Source: Sediminibacterium sp. Gen4
GTDB lineage: Bacteria > Bacteroidota > Bacteroidia > Chitinophagales > Chitinophagaceae
Direction: 5' to 3'
Length of the DNA stretch: 64,000 bases
NCBI GenBank assembly: GCA_013391385.1
Contig: JACBFI010000019.1
Location: forward strand, 1-64,000
Shown here piece by piece: positions 1-9,189 of this stretch; position 1 is the first letter of the stretch; each line of letters opens with the position of its first letter. The notes below the pieces were generated by a model. That model was not told the origin of the DNA. It did not search any database and was given only the letters and a program-made list of their open reading frames with translations. A program made the position numbers and the translations under genes.

Positions 1-57
1 GTCAGATTATTTTAAAACCCGATTTAATAACTGACACACTTAATTGAACACTCCCCT

Positions 58-126
58 ATGAACTATACGACATCCCATTAGTCATGACCCCCTGTCAACT
101 GTCAACTAACAACTATCAACTCTCCA
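58..126. repeat. Intergenic word-repeat block upstream of the permease
   Basis: A stretch of short repeated words, notably CTGTCAACTGTCAACTAACAACTATCAACT. It resembles the other word-repeat blocks of this window and carries no ORF. The first 57 bases hold nothing I can support as a gene. It ends about 20 bases before the permease start. Confidence 0.5.
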
Positions 127-148
127 CAAATCTCTCTTATCTTTAATT

Positions 149-1558
149 ATGCCCACCCTGCTCCGCCAACTCAACAGAAATACTGCCATTGCCATTGTGG
201 TAGGTGGTGTCATTGGGTCGGGTATTTTTATGAAGCCTGCATTGATGGCCGCTCAGTTGCAATCACCCATTTTATTGTTGAGTGTTTGGGTAGTAGCGGG
301 GATCATTACATTATTTGGGGCATTATCCAATGCGGAAGTAGCAGCAATGTTTCCGGAAACGGGTGGACAATATGTCTTCTTTCAAAAAATGTATGGCAAC
401 GGATTTGCGTTTATATATGGATGGGCTGCATTTGCTGTTTTTAATACGGCGGGGAATGCTTCCATTGCTTATGTATTCTCGCAATACACGGGTTATCTGA
501 TCGATTTGCCAAGACTTAGCTCGGCTACTGAACAATCATTCACATTATCTATTCCATATATCGGAACATTTTTTCCCTTACAAAATCTTGGAGTTAAAAT
601 ATTGACCATTCTGGTGATCGTTTTGTTTACTGCCATTAGTTATCGGAGTGTTCAATATGGCGGAAGGGTACAACGTATTCTTACCGCTTTAAAAGCCGCA
701 GCCATTGTATTATTGATCGGAGGTGTTTTTTTCTCCGGTAAAGGAGATGTTTCCAATATTATACAAAACACATCAACCATGCCAACTGGATGGATGATGA
801 TCAGTGCTTATATCGCAGCATTAGCAGGAGCTTTCTGGGCTTATGATGGATGGAACAATATTTCTTTTGTTGCCGGTGAAATCAAAGAGCCACAGAAAAA
901 CATTCCTCAAAGTTTATTCATTGGGTTGAGTTTTTGTATCGTGGTTTATGTATTGATGAACCTTGCACTAGTATACTTGATGCCTATTCAGCAAATCGCT
1001 GCTTCTTCATTCATTGCTTCAGATGCGGCCAATATTGCTTGGGGAAGTATAGGCGGTGTGCTGATTACACTGATGGTAATGCTTTTTGTTTTAGGAACTA
1101 CCAATGCCAATATCCTTGCCACATCGAGGGTGACATTTGCCATGGCTGATAACAGCAAATTATTTGCTTGGGCTGGTAAAGTACAACCTCGTTATAAAAC
1201 TCCCGGTAACGCACTTTGGTTGAATGCCGTGTGGACCATTTGTTTGATCATCAGTGGTTCATTTGATATGCTCACAGATATTCTCATTTTCGTGAGCTGG
1301 TTTTTTTATGGTATGAGTGCTTTGGGTATTTTTCTATTGAGAAAGAAAATGAAAGAAGTGCAAAGGGTATATAAAGTGTGGGGTTACCCCTTCGTTCCGG
1401 CAGTATTTGTCATATTCACTGCTTTTTTTCTGGTTATTACTTTAGTGAATGATATCAATCATTATCAGAATGGACAAACACAGGTTATCCATTCTGTGTT
1501 AGGTATACTGATCACCTTAGTGGGTCTGCCTATCTACTATCTTTCAAGAAAAAAATAA
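149..1558 (+). CDS. APC-family amino acid permease
   Basis: An integral inner-membrane transporter of the amino acid-polyamine-organocation superfamily, 469 aa with about twelve hydrophobic segments. The N-terminal segment has the family glycine motif (residues 17-27, VVGGVIGSGIF) that lines the substrate site in LeuT-fold transporters. Length is normal for the family. It most resembles basic/neutral amino acid exchangers; the actual substrate cannot be read from sequence. It is followed by a word-repeat spacer and then the kinase-RapZ gene, with no sign of operon coupling. A second paralogous permease lies at about 25.1 kb. Confidence 0.85.
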   Translation: MPTLLRQLNRNTAIAIVVGGVIGSGIFMKPALMAAQLQSPILLLSVWVVAGIITLFGALSNAEVAAMFPETGGQYVFFQKMYGNGFAFIYGWAAFAVFNTAGNASIAYVFSQYTGYLIDLPRLSSATEQSFTLSIPYIGTFFPLQNLGVKILTILVIVLFTAISYRSVQYGGRVQRILTALKAAAIVLLIGGVFFSGKGDVSNIIQNTSTMPTGWMMISAYIAALAGAFWAYDGWNNISFVAGEIKEPQKNIPQSLFIGLSFCIVVYVLMNLALVYLMPIQQIAASSFIASDAANIAWGSIGGVLITLMVMLFVLGTTNANILATSRVTFAMADNSKLFAWAGKVQPRYKTPGNALWLNAVWTICLIISGSFDMLTDILIFVSWFFYGMSALGIFLLRKKMKEVQRVYKVWGYPFVPAVFVIFTAFFLVITLVNDINHYQNGQTQVIHSVLGILITLVGLPIYYLSRKK

Positions 1559-1560
1559 TA

Positions 1561-1605
1561 ATCCATGGGCCATCAATCATAGACCATGGCTATTCACTAT
1601 TTTCG
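1561..1605. repeat. Word-repeat spacer (CCATGG words)
   Basis: A short run of CCATGG, CCATCAATCATAG and ACCATGG words between the permease stop and the kinase-RapZ start. It shares vocabulary with the blocks near 24.9, 53.6 and 56.2 kb. Confidence 0.45.
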
Positions 1606-1622
1606 CCACAAATCAATGCCAA

Positions 1623-3062
1623 ATGGAAGCGGTGATACATGGTATCCATACTCTTTTCTCTTCTCTAAAAAATCAAACTGCCGAGCGTATCGAGAAATTG
1701 CCACAGAGTGGAAGTGATAGGGTATATTTTAGAATTTATACTGCACATGAAAGTTATATTGCCACTTATAATGTCAATCAAAAAGAAACAAACACTTTTA
1801 TTCAGTTCAGCAGACATTTCAAAAAAGCCGGTTTGCCTGTTCCTGAAATATTGGGCGTGAATGATGACAATACCATTTATATCCAAGAGGATCTGGGTAC
1901 TGAATCTTTATTGAATCAACTGGAAAAACATGGGCATACGGATATTCCCTATCAGTTGTTTCAGAAAAGTTTGTCTGCACTGGCAAGAATTCAAATCAAG
2001 GGTGATCAGGGACTGGATTATAATTGGTGCATTACAGCCAAAGAGTTTGGCAAGCAAGCCATCTTAAGTGACCTCTTGTATTTCAAATATTATTTTCTGG
2101 ATACACTTCAACTCCCCTATGATAAACAGGCCATGTTGGATGATTTTGAAGCATTGAGTACTTACCTCACCCATACACAATACAAGTATTTTATGTTCCG
2201 AGATTTTCAGAGCAGAAATATCATTGTAAAAGATGGTGAAGTGAGTTTTATCGATTTTCAGGGTGGAATGAAAGGTGCTTTACAATATGATGTGGCTTCT
2301 TTACTCTGGCAGGCAAAAGCAGAGCTAAGTGAAGAGTGGAAGAATAGTTTGTTGGATTATTATATGGATCAGATTGATCAGTTATTGAAAGAGCCGGTTG
2401 ATCGGATCACATTTGTAAGTCAGTATAACGGTTATGTATTGATCCGTTTATTGCAAGTGATGGGTGCTTATGGTTTTCGCGGATTATTTGAAAGAAAAGC
2501 CCACTTTTTAGCTAGCATTCCTTTGGCATTACGCAACCTGAAATTTTTCATTGAAAACAAACGTATCGGCATCATCACTCCGGAATTTGATCGGGTATTG
2601 AAATTAGTAGTAGCTGATGAAATGGTCGCACGTTTCGAGCCCCCACAAGCCAATGAACAAACGCCTTTGGTGATACAGATCAGCAGTTTCAGTTATAAGA
2701 AAGGAATCCCTGCTGATGAAAGTGATAATGGCGGCGGCTTTGTATTTGATATGCGTGGTATCCTAAACCCCGGAAGATTTGATGAGTATAAAAAATTAAG
2801 TGGATTGGATAAGCCGGTTCAGGACTTTTTAGAACAACGTACCAAGATGAATGAATTCCTGAATAGTGTATGGGATCTGATTGATATCACGGTAGAAGAT
2901 TATTTAAAGAGAGATTTCAAACACCTCATGATCAATTTTGGATGTACGGGTGGACAACATAGAAGCGTGTATGCTGCTGAACAAACGGCCAGACACCTCA
3001 GGAATAAATACAAAGTGAAGGTGCACTTACAACATACCAATCGGGAGAACTGGGTTAAATAA
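1623..3062 (+). CDS. AmgK-like sugar phosphotransferase fused to a RapZ C-terminal domain
   Basis: A 479 aa two-domain cytosolic protein. Residues about 20-320 form an APH/choline-kinase-like phosphotransferase with catalytic loop FRDFQSRN (192-199) and metal-binding DFQG (211-214). The first motif has Arg where the usual HxDxxxxN motif has His. Residues about 349-479 match the C-terminal domain of RapZ, including GCTGGQHRSV (440-449). The Walker ATPase domain of genuine RapZ is absent. AmgK phosphorylates anomeric MurNAc/GlcNAc, and the RapZ C domain is known to bind glucosamine-6-phosphate. The next gene, 7 nt away, is MurU-like, which fits a cell-wall sugar recycling module. The fused function is inferred. 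Confidence 0.8.
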   Translation: MEAVIHGIHTLFSSLKNQTAERIEKLPQSGSDRVYFRIYTAHESYIATYNVNQKETNTFIQFSRHFKKAGLPVPEILGVNDDNTIYIQEDLGTESLLNQLEKHGHTDIPYQLFQKSLSALARIQIKGDQGLDYNWCITAKEFGKQAILSDLLYFKYYFLDTLQLPYDKQAMLDDFEALSTYLTHTQYKYFMFRDFQSRNIIVKDGEVSFIDFQGGMKGALQYDVASLLWQAKAELSEEWKNSLLDYYMDQIDQLLKEPVDRITFVSQYNGYVLIRLLQVMGAYGFRGLFERKAHFLASIPLALRNLKFFIENKRIGIITPEFDRVLKLVVADEMVARFEPPQANEQTPLVIQISSFSYKKGIPADESDNGGGFVFDMRGILNPGRFDEYKKLSGLDKPVQDFLEQRTKMNEFLNSVWDLIDITVEDYLKRDFKHLMINFGCTGGQHRSVYAAEQTARHLRNKYKVKVHLQHTNRENWVK

Positions 3063-3069
3063 ATAGCAT

Positions 3070-3795
3070 ATGAAAGCAATGATACTGGCAGCAGGACTGG
3101 GTACGCGTTTAAAACCCTGGACAGATCATCACCCCAAAGCATTGGCGGTGGTGAATGGGAAAAGTTTATTGCAACGAAACATTGAATATCTGCAACAGTT
3201 TGGTATCACTGAAGTACTCGTGAATGTGCATCATTTTGCAGATCAGATCATGGATGCTATTCAAAAGAATAAAGGATGGGGAAGTGCAATCACCATTTCC
3301 GATGAAACAGATGAGGTGTTAGAAACAGGTGGTGGCTTAAAAAAGGCAGCATGGTATTTTGAAGGAACATCCCCCTTTGTTTTAATGAATGTAGATATAC
3401 TCACATCTATGGATATGGGTACAATGATAGAAGCACATCAATCTTCTAAACCACTCGCCACACTTGCAATTAGTGAAAGAAAAACTTCCCGTTATTTCTT
3501 GTTTGATACAACACAACGTTTAAGGGGTTGGCGTAATGTGCAAACAGGGGAAGAAAAACCTGCCGGTATCTCAACAACAATTATGGATTTAAAAGAGATG
3601 GCTTTTAGCGGAATTCATATCATAGATCCGTTACTATTAAAACTAATGGAGCGTAACGGAAAATTCTCAATGGTAGATGTTTATCTTGATCTCTGCGAGA
3701 AACATACTATTCTTGGGTATGATCATACAGGTGCCGTATTGGTAGATGTGGGTAAGCCGGAAAGTATTAGTAAAGCAGAACAAATTTTCTCATAA
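3070..3795 (+). CDS. MurU-like sugar-1-phosphate nucleotidyltransferase
   Basis: A 241 aa cytosolic nucleotidyltransferase (NTP_transferase fold). The N-terminal signature LAAGLGTRLKPWT with PKAL binds the nucleotide triphosphate, and NVD near residue 118 is the metal-binding motif. The family makes NDP-sugars from sugar-1-phosphates. Size and motifs match MurU (MurNAc-1-P uridylyltransferase) and similar short enzymes without a C-terminal hexapeptide domain. It lies 7 nt after the AmgK-like kinase, the same partner as in the AmgK-MurU recycling route. It ends immediately before the dehydrogenase start, so the three genes are probably one transcript. Confidence 0.75.
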   Translation: MKAMILAAGLGTRLKPWTDHHPKALAVVNGKSLLQRNIEYLQQFGITEVLVNVHHFADQIMDAIQKNKGWGSAITISDETDEVLETGGGLKKAAWYFEGTSPFVLMNVDILTSMDMGTMIEAHQSSKPLATLAISERKTSRYFLFDTTQRLRGWRNVQTGEEKPAGISTTIMDLKEMAFSGIHIIDPLLLKLMERNGKFSMVDVYLDLCEKHTILGYDHTGAVLVDVGKPESISKAEQIFS

Positions 3796-3796
3796 C

Positions 3797-4768
3797 ATGG
3801 AAAAAATAAAGTTCGCTATAGTAGGGTGTGGACAGATTGCCAAAAAACATCTGCTCCAGATTGATACTATAGGAACTTTAGTAGCCATTTGCGATTCGGA
3901 TCCTGATCGGGAAACATCATGGATCAATAGGTCTGATACGGTTTTTTTCTCCTCCCTTGAAACATTATTGTCAGCAAGGTTAGCCATTGATATTATTGTC
4001 ATCTGTACGCCTAATGGATTACATGCCTCTCAAGCTAAACTATGTTTACAGTCAGGCTATCACGTGTTGGTAGAAAAGCCCCTTGCTTTAACTGAACAAG
4101 ATGCTTTAGCGGTAGTTGAAACAGCCATCCAATCAAAGCAATATTTATTTACAGTACTGCAAAATAGGTTCAATGATCCGGTACAAGCTGTTTATCAGGC
4201 TATTCAAACGGGTAAGCTTGGTAAAATATTCAGTGTTCAAGTAAGTTGTTTTTGGCATAGAGATGTTACTTACTACGAACACCCATGGCATGGAAATAAA
4301 ATGCTCGACGGAGGAGTGTTATTTACGCAGTTTAGTCATTTTATAGATTTGTTACTTTGGTATTTTGGTGAAGTGAAAGAACTGTCTGTCATGATGCACA
4401 ACGCAAATCATCCTCAAACAGAATTACTGGAAGATGAAGGGGCTGTATTGCTACGATTTGAAAAAGATATCATTGGTACGATTCAGTTTTCAACCAATGC
4501 CTATCAAAAAAATATGGAGGGTTCTGTTACCATAATTGCGGAAAAGGGAACTGTGAAAATTGGGGGTACTTATTTGAATGAAATAGTATACCAAGAAATA
4601 GAAAGTCCCATTATCTCAGCATCAACAGATCCACAAAAGTCATTGGCGCAGGTATATCATTCAATGCTTCGTACCTTACAATATGGAGAACCCTATTATG
4701 TTGATCCAAAAGAAAGTGTACGTACAATTGCTTTGATTGAGCGTATGTATGCGGCATCTAACAATTAA
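3797..4768 (+). CDS. Gfo/Idh/MocA-family sugar oxidoreductase
   Basis: A 323 aa NAD(P)-dependent dehydrogenase. The N-terminal Rossmann motif VGCGQIA and the EKPL motif with its conserved lysine are typical of the family. I take the ATG at 3797, one base after the MurU-like stop, rather than the longer frame from 3746 which overlaps that gene. The next gene is a WbpD/WlbB-like left-handed beta-helix acetyltransferase. This pairing recalls UDP-GlcNAc(A) 3-dehydrogenase (WbpB/WlbA) pathways, but no aminotransferase lies here, so the substrate is uncertain. Confidence 0.8.
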   Translation: MEKIKFAIVGCGQIAKKHLLQIDTIGTLVAICDSDPDRETSWINRSDTVFFSSLETLLSARLAIDIIVICTPNGLHASQAKLCLQSGYHVLVEKPLALTEQDALAVVETAIQSKQYLFTVLQNRFNDPVQAVYQAIQTGKLGKIFSVQVSCFWHRDVTYYEHPWHGNKMLDGGVLFTQFSHFIDLLLWYFGEVKELSVMMHNANHPQTELLEDEGAVLLRFEKDIIGTIQFSTNAYQKNMEGSVTIIAEKGTVKIGGTYLNEIVYQEIESPIISASTDPQKSLAQVYHSMLRTLQYGEPYYVDPKESVRTIALIERMYAASNN

Positions 4769-4774
4769 GTATTT

Positions 4775-5230
4775 ATGTCTTTTCGATCTATACCATCAAC
4801 TATTCGCGATGTTACATTTGGTAAGGATGTTACCATTGTAGAACCTTGTAATCTATATGGCTGCAAGATTGGAGATCAATGTTTTATTGGTCCTTTTGTA
4901 GAAATTCAAAAAGAGGCAGTGATTGGCGACAGAACAAAAGTACAATCACACAGTTTTATTTGTTCATTGGTAACCATTGGTCAAGATTGTTTTATAGGTC
5001 ATGGTGTGATGTTTGTAAATGATAAGTTTCAACAAGGTAAACCTGCCGGAGGAGACCCATCAAAATGGCAGAAAACATTTATAGGGAATCATGTAAGTAT
5101 TGGTAGCAATGCCACTATTCTCCCCGTTACTATTTGTGATCATGTTGTCATAGGTGCCGGAGCAGTAGTTACAAAAGACATCACCGAACCAGGTGTATAT
5201 ACCGGCAACCCAGCTGTTCGATTGAGCTAA
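4775..5230 (+). CDS. Hexapeptide-repeat (LbH) N-acetyltransferase, WbpD/WlbB-like
   Basis: A 151 aa left-handed beta-helix acyltransferase. The repeats run almost throughout (IGDQCFIGPFVEIQ, IGDRTKVQ, IGQDCFIGHGVMF, IGNHVSIGSNATI, VVIGAGAVV), closing with a GNPA motif. The active-site His is probably in the FIGHGVMF turn. The family acetylates amino groups on UDP-sugars for O-antigen or capsule. It follows the Gfo/Idh/MocA dehydrogenase by 6 nt, so both probably act on one nucleotide sugar. Confidence 0.8.
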   Translation: MSFRSIPSTIRDVTFGKDVTIVEPCNLYGCKIGDQCFIGPFVEIQKEAVIGDRTKVQSHSFICSLVTIGQDCFIGHGVMFVNDKFQQGKPAGGDPSKWQKTFIGNHVSIGSNATILPVTICDHVVIGAGAVVTKDITEPGVYTGNPAVRLS

Positions 5231-5290
5231 TAGCTTATAGTTCATGGCGTATAGCCAATCTTCTTGCTATCTGCTATGAACTATAAGCTA
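5231..5290. repeat. Word-repeat hairpin between convergent genes
   Basis: A perfect 15-bp inverted repeat: TAGCTTATAGTTCAT at 5231-5245 and ATGAACTATAAGCTA at 5276-5290, with further related words (GGCGTATAGCC, GCTATCTGCTATG) in the loop. It lies between two convergent genes, so it could help end transcription, although no T-tract follows. Confidence 0.6.
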
Positions 5291-5301
5291 TGAAACATAA
5301 G

Positions 5302-6435
5302 TTAAACCTTCACATACCACTTCTTCTTATCCATCCAATAAACAATCAGCCAGTAGAATACGATCATTACTATAGCATATAACAATGATCCATTTCTTAA
5401 ATCTTCTGATATGGGTTTACAGATATGATTCCAGAACCAAGATAGAGGGGTGGTGGTTTCTTCTCCATCTGCAAAACGAATCAATCCAAGTAATCTGGGT
5501 AAGAATCCGCTCAATACAAAAATGAACAAAGGATTTTTTCCAAATACATCAAAGAATTTACTCCAGGCTCCTTTGATCTCTTTGAATTCGATGAGATAAA
5601 TCAAAACACTGATCGTAAGCATGGCAAGTCCTGTAGTGTACAGTACATAACTACTGGTCCATATTTTTTTATTGATGGGGAAAACAAGATCCCAGCATAA
5701 TCCTGCCACAATCAATACCACTGCCGCAATCATCAAATTGGTGAGCATTTCATAAGTCTTTCCCTTTTGCTGAATGTATTGTCCCACCATAAACCCAAAC
5801 ACCACTTGTACAATAGATGGCATTGTGCTGGTAATACCTTCCGGATCAAAAGGAACACCCTCACCTTTGTACATATGTGCTTCACCTAAAACAGCTTTAT
5901 CAATGCCTGTACCAAAGTATCCTTCTAAACTAAATGGATCACCCGGCGTGCCCAACCAAACAGTAATGAACCAATACAGTAAGAGTAAAATACCACTGAA
6001 TACAAATGACCCCTTTGTTTTACCATAAAAAACAATGATCGAAGCGAAGAAATAACAAAGTGCAATCCTTTGGAGTACACCAAATATTCTAAGGTTATTC
6101 AGACTTTTGGCTACCAGATGATCATCTTCCCATTTTACAAACGGACTCCAATGCAGGAGTAAACCGATCAAAAATATCAATGCAGTTCTTTTGATTATTT
6201 TTTTCCAAAATGTAGCAGGTCCGGCTTGCTCAAATCTAGGCATCACAAATGCCATGGCATTACCTACAGCAAACAGAAAAAAGGGGAAAACCAGATCTGT
6301 AGGAGTACAACCATGCCAGGGGGCATGTTCCAATGGGCCATAGATATGCGACCAGCTTCCGGGATTATTTACCAATATCATTAAGGCAACAGTAGCTCCA
6401 CGAAAAACATCGAGAGAGTAGTATCGTTGGTTCAT
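5302..6435 (-). CDS. NagX/HGSNAT-like membrane acyltransferase (DUF5009)
   Basis: A 377 aa polytopic membrane protein with about ten hydrophobic segments. The N-terminus SLDVFRGATVALMILVNNPGSW and the HAPWHGCTPTDLVFPFFLF segment are diagnostic of the heparan-alpha-glucosaminide N-acetyltransferase / NagX group. Members transfer acetyl groups to amino sugars across the membrane or sit beside GlcNAc-use genes. It is convergent with the preceding sugar genes, and the amino-sugar theme agrees with them. The substrate is inferred from the family only. Confidence 0.8.
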   Translation of the reverse strand: MNQRYYSLDVFRGATVALMILVNNPGSWSHIYGPLEHAPWHGCTPTDLVFPFFLFAVGNAMAFVMPRFEQAGPATFWKKIIKRTALIFLIGLLLHWSPFVKWEDDHLVAKSLNNLRIFGVLQRIALCYFFASIIVFYGKTKGSFVFSGILLLLYWFITVWLGTPGDPFSLEGYFGTGIDKAVLGEAHMYKGEGVPFDPEGITSTMPSIVQVVFGFMVGQYIQQKGKTYEMLTNLMIAAVVLIVAGLCWDLVFPINKKIWTSSYVLYTTGLAMLTISVLIYLIEFKEIKGAWSKFFDVFGKNPLFIFVLSGFLPRLLGLIRFADGEETTTPLSWFWNHICKPISEDLRNGSLLYAIVMIVFYWLIVYWMDKKKWYVKV

Positions 6436-6590
6436 AGCAATTGTTTGGAAGTGAAAGATAATAAATAGACCTATTTATTCAGCAAATAGAGTCCAATCAG
6501 TAGTAAGCGAAATTTCTGTTAAGCTGAATAGTGGGTATCTGAGTCATATCCACGCATTTGCTTATTTTGCAGCCATTCAGTACAACATAT

Positions 6591-7646
6591 ATGAGCAAAA
6601 AGATATTGATTACCGGAGGTGCCGGATTTATTGGTTCTCATGTGATCCGATTATTTGTTAATAAATATCCCGACTATACCATCATTAATCTGGATGCACT
6701 GACCTATGCCGGTAATCTGGAGAATCTGAAAGATGTAGAGCAGCAAGCTAATTATCGCTTTATAAAAGCCAATATTTTGGATGCAGAATCACTGGAACAG
6801 GTTTTTCAAGCGTATCAAATTACTGATGTAATTCATCTGGCGGCTGAATCCCATGTAGATCGTTCCATATTGTCGCCATTGGATTTTGTATACACGAATA
6901 TCATTGGCACTGTTAACTTATTGAATACAGCTAAAAAGTTCTGGGCGGAAAATATGAGTGATCATTTGTTTTATCATATTTCTACTGATGAGGTATTTGG
7001 TAGTTTAGGAGAAACCGGCTTTTTTACAGAAACCACAGCTTACGATCCCCGTTCACCTTATTCAGCCAGTAAGGCGTCCTCTGATCATTTTGTTCGGGCT
7101 TATCACGAAACCTATCATTTGCCTTCGATTGTTTCGAACTGTTCTAACAATTATGGACCTAATCATTTTCCTGAGAAATTGATTCCTTTGTTTATTCATA
7201 ATATTCTTGAAAAGAAACCATTGCCGGTTTATGGCGATGGTTTATACACTCGTGACTGGCTCTATGTAAAAGATCATGCCAGAGCTATTGATACCATATT
7301 CCATCAAGGTAAAGCAGGCGAAACCTATAATATTGGTGGCTTTAATGAATGGAAAAATATTGATCTGGTTAAATTGCTGTGTAGATTGATGGATGAAAAA
7401 TTAGGAAGAACAAAAAGTGAAAGTGAACAATTGATCACTTATGTAAAAGACAGACCCGGACACGATAGAAGATATGCCATTGATGCAAGTAAGATCAAAG
7501 AACAATTTGGTTGGGAGCCCAGTGTAACATTTGAAGAAGGTTTATCTGAAACAATTGATTGGTATTTGAGCAATACAGAATGGTTACAACATGTTACTTC
7601 CGGCGCCTATCAACATTATTATGAATCAATGTATGGTAATCGATAA
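6591..7646 (+). CDS. rfbB: dTDP-glucose 4,6-dehydratase
   Basis: A 351 aa short-chain dehydrogenase/reductase that converts dTDP-glucose to dTDP-4-keto-6-deoxyglucose, the second step of dTDP-L-rhamnose and related sugars. It shows the Rossmann motif GGAGFIGSH, the HLAAESHVDRS signature, STDEVFG, and the catalytic YSASKASSDH. I chose ATG 6591 (MSKKILITGG) over the longer frame from 6558. It is followed 2 nt later by rfbC and then rfbA, a tight three-gene operon. rfbD is not in the window. Confidence 0.95.
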   Translation: MSKKILITGGAGFIGSHVIRLFVNKYPDYTIINLDALTYAGNLENLKDVEQQANYRFIKANILDAESLEQVFQAYQITDVIHLAAESHVDRSILSPLDFVYTNIIGTVNLLNTAKKFWAENMSDHLFYHISTDEVFGSLGETGFFTETTAYDPRSPYSASKASSDHFVRAYHETYHLPSIVSNCSNNYGPNHFPEKLIPLFIHNILEKKPLPVYGDGLYTRDWLYVKDHARAIDTIFHQGKAGETYNIGGFNEWKNIDLVKLLCRLMDEKLGRTKSESEQLITYVKDRPGHDRRYAIDASKIKEQFGWEPSVTFEEGLSETIDWYLSNTEWLQHVTSGAYQHYYESMYGNR

Positions 7647-7648
7647 AT

Positions 7649-8206
7649 ATGAAAATCGAAAAAACACCTTTAGCAGATTGTTATATCATTCATGATACCG
7701 TACATGGTGATCAGCGAGGATATTTCTTTGAGAGCTTTAATCGAAAAACATTTTTTTCAGAAACAGGTTTGGATATTGATTTTGTTCAAGACAATCAGTC
7801 TAAGTCTCAAAAGGGGGTTTTACGCGGACTCCATTTTCAGGAAGGGGAACATGCACAAGCCAAGCTGGTAAGGGTTTTACAAGGAAAAGTGTTGGATGTT
7901 GTAGTAGATATTAGGAAAAATTCTCCTAGTTATGGACAAACCTTCACGATTGAGTTAACAGAAGACAATCACCAGCAACTTTTTGTACCAAGAGGTTTTG
8001 CACATGGGTTTGTTGTATTGAGTGAAACAGCAGTCTTTTTTTATAAGTGTGATAACTATTATAACAAAGCATCAGAAAGAGGCATTATTTTCAACGATAA
8101 GGATTTGGCAATCAATTGGCAACTGCCTGATACGAATTTGATATTATCTGAAAAGGATCAGGTTCTACCTGCTTTTCAGGATGTGTCAAACTCTTTAAAA
8201 TTTTAA
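7649..8206 (+). CDS. rfbC: dTDP-4-dehydrorhamnose 3,5-epimerase
   Basis: A 185 aa cupin-fold epimerase acting on dTDP-4-keto-6-deoxyglucose. It contains the conserved DQRGYFFESF-like start, the FVQDNQSKS motif, the catalytic-His segment VLRGLHFQ, and FVPRGFAHGF. Length is standard. It begins 2 nt after rfbB and ends 3 nt before rfbA, so the three are co-transcribed. Confidence 0.95.
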   Translation: MKIEKTPLADCYIIHDTVHGDQRGYFFESFNRKTFFSETGLDIDFVQDNQSKSQKGVLRGLHFQEGEHAQAKLVRVLQGKVLDVVVDIRKNSPSYGQTFTIELTEDNHQQLFVPRGFAHGFVVLSETAVFFYKCDNYYNKASERGIIFNDKDLAINWQLPDTNLILSEKDQVLPAFQDVSNSLKF

Positions 8207-8209
8207 AGT

Positions 8210-9067
8210 ATGAAAGGTATTATTCTAGCCGGTGGTTCAGGAACAAGGCTGTATCCGATCACAAAAGGAATCAGTAAGCAGTTAATGCCGATCTATGATA
8301 AACCCATGATCTATTATCCGCTGTCTATTTTAATGTTAGCGGGTATCAAAGAAATATTGATCATCACCACGCCTGAGGATAGTGATCAATTTAAAAGACT
8401 ATTGGGTAATGGAAAAGAATTGGGATGCAATTTTCAATATGCTGTACAACCCACTCCCAATGGACTGGCACAAGCATTTGTAATCGGGGAGTCGTTTATT
8501 GGGAATGATAAAGTTGCATTGATCCTTGGCGATAATATTTTTTATGGTGCAGGTTTTAGTCAACTTGTTCAATCTTTCAATGATGTAGAAGGTGCTGCAG
8601 TGTTCGCCTATGAGGTGAATGACCCGGAACGTTACGGTGTGGTTGAATTTGATGAACATAAAAAAGTGATCTCTATTGAAGAGAAGCCTGTGAAGCCTAA
8701 ATCGAACTATGCTGTACCCGGACTTTATTTCTACGATAATTCGGTAGTGCGTATCGCAAAATCAATTCAACCATCTGCACGTGGTGAATATGAGATCACA
8801 ACGGTAAACAATGAATACCTACAACAAGGGAAATTAAAAGTGGGTATTATGAACAGAGGGACAGCTTGGTTAGACACAGGTACTTTTGATTCATTGAGCG
8901 ATGCCAGTGAGTTCGTCAGGGTTATTGAAAAGCGACAAAGTCAAAAGATTGGTTGTATTGAAGAAGTAGCTTGGCGAATGGGCTATATTGATAAGGAGCA
9001 GCTTCGGAAACTGGCAGAGCAATATGCAAAAAGTGGTTACGGTGCCTACCTCATGAACCTAAAATAA
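8210..9067 (+). CDS. rfbA: Glucose-1-phosphate thymidylyltransferase
   Basis: A 285 aa nucleotidyltransferase that makes dTDP-glucose, the first step of the dTDP-rhamnose route. It has [20 protein letters not shown] (nucleotide binding), the LGDNIFYG metal site, and the [20 protein letters not shown] segment typical of RmlA. It closes the rfbBCA operon. The downstream 120 bases hold a candidate promoter/operator region for the next gene. Confidence 0.95.
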   Translation: MKGIILAGGSGTRLYPITKGISKQLMPIYDKPMIYYPLSILMLAGIKEILIITTPEDSDQFKRLLGNGKELGCNFQYAVQPTPNGLAQAFVIGESFIGNDKVALILGDNIFYGAGFSQLVQSFNDVEGAAVFAYEVNDPERYGVVEFDEHKKVISIEEKPVKPKSNYAVPGLYFYDNSVVRIAKSIQPSARGEYEITTVNNEYLQQGKLKVGIMNRGTAWLDTGTFDSLSDASEFVRVIEKRQSQKIGCIEEVAWRMGYIDKEQLRKLAEQYAKSGYGAYLMNLK

Positions 9068-9155
9068 CTTTTAACAGATGCTTTGTTGAGCCTCTAAACG
9101 GTTTGATTATCAATAAATTCAACATTTTTTTGATTAAGTTTTAATCTTTTCTTTT

Positions 9156-9182
9156 TAAACAAAACAGCCTCCTGCCTGTTTA
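9156..9182. promoter_or_regulatory. Candidate CarH operator (TAAACA ... TGTTTA) upstream of carH-like gene
   Basis: TAAACA at 9156-9161 and its inverse TGTTTA at 9177-9182 lie just before the ATG at 9190. The same hexamers recur several times in front of the sigma-factor gene, in one case as an inverted repeat with a 3-nt spacer. Autoregulation by the encoded MerR protein is an inference. Confidence 0.3.
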
Positions 9183-9189
9183 TTATGGT

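Noticed and set aside
3746..3796. Longer start for the Gfo/Idh/MocA gene
   Set aside because: It would overlap the MurU-like gene by 50 nt; the ATG at 3797 directly precedes the Rossmann motif.
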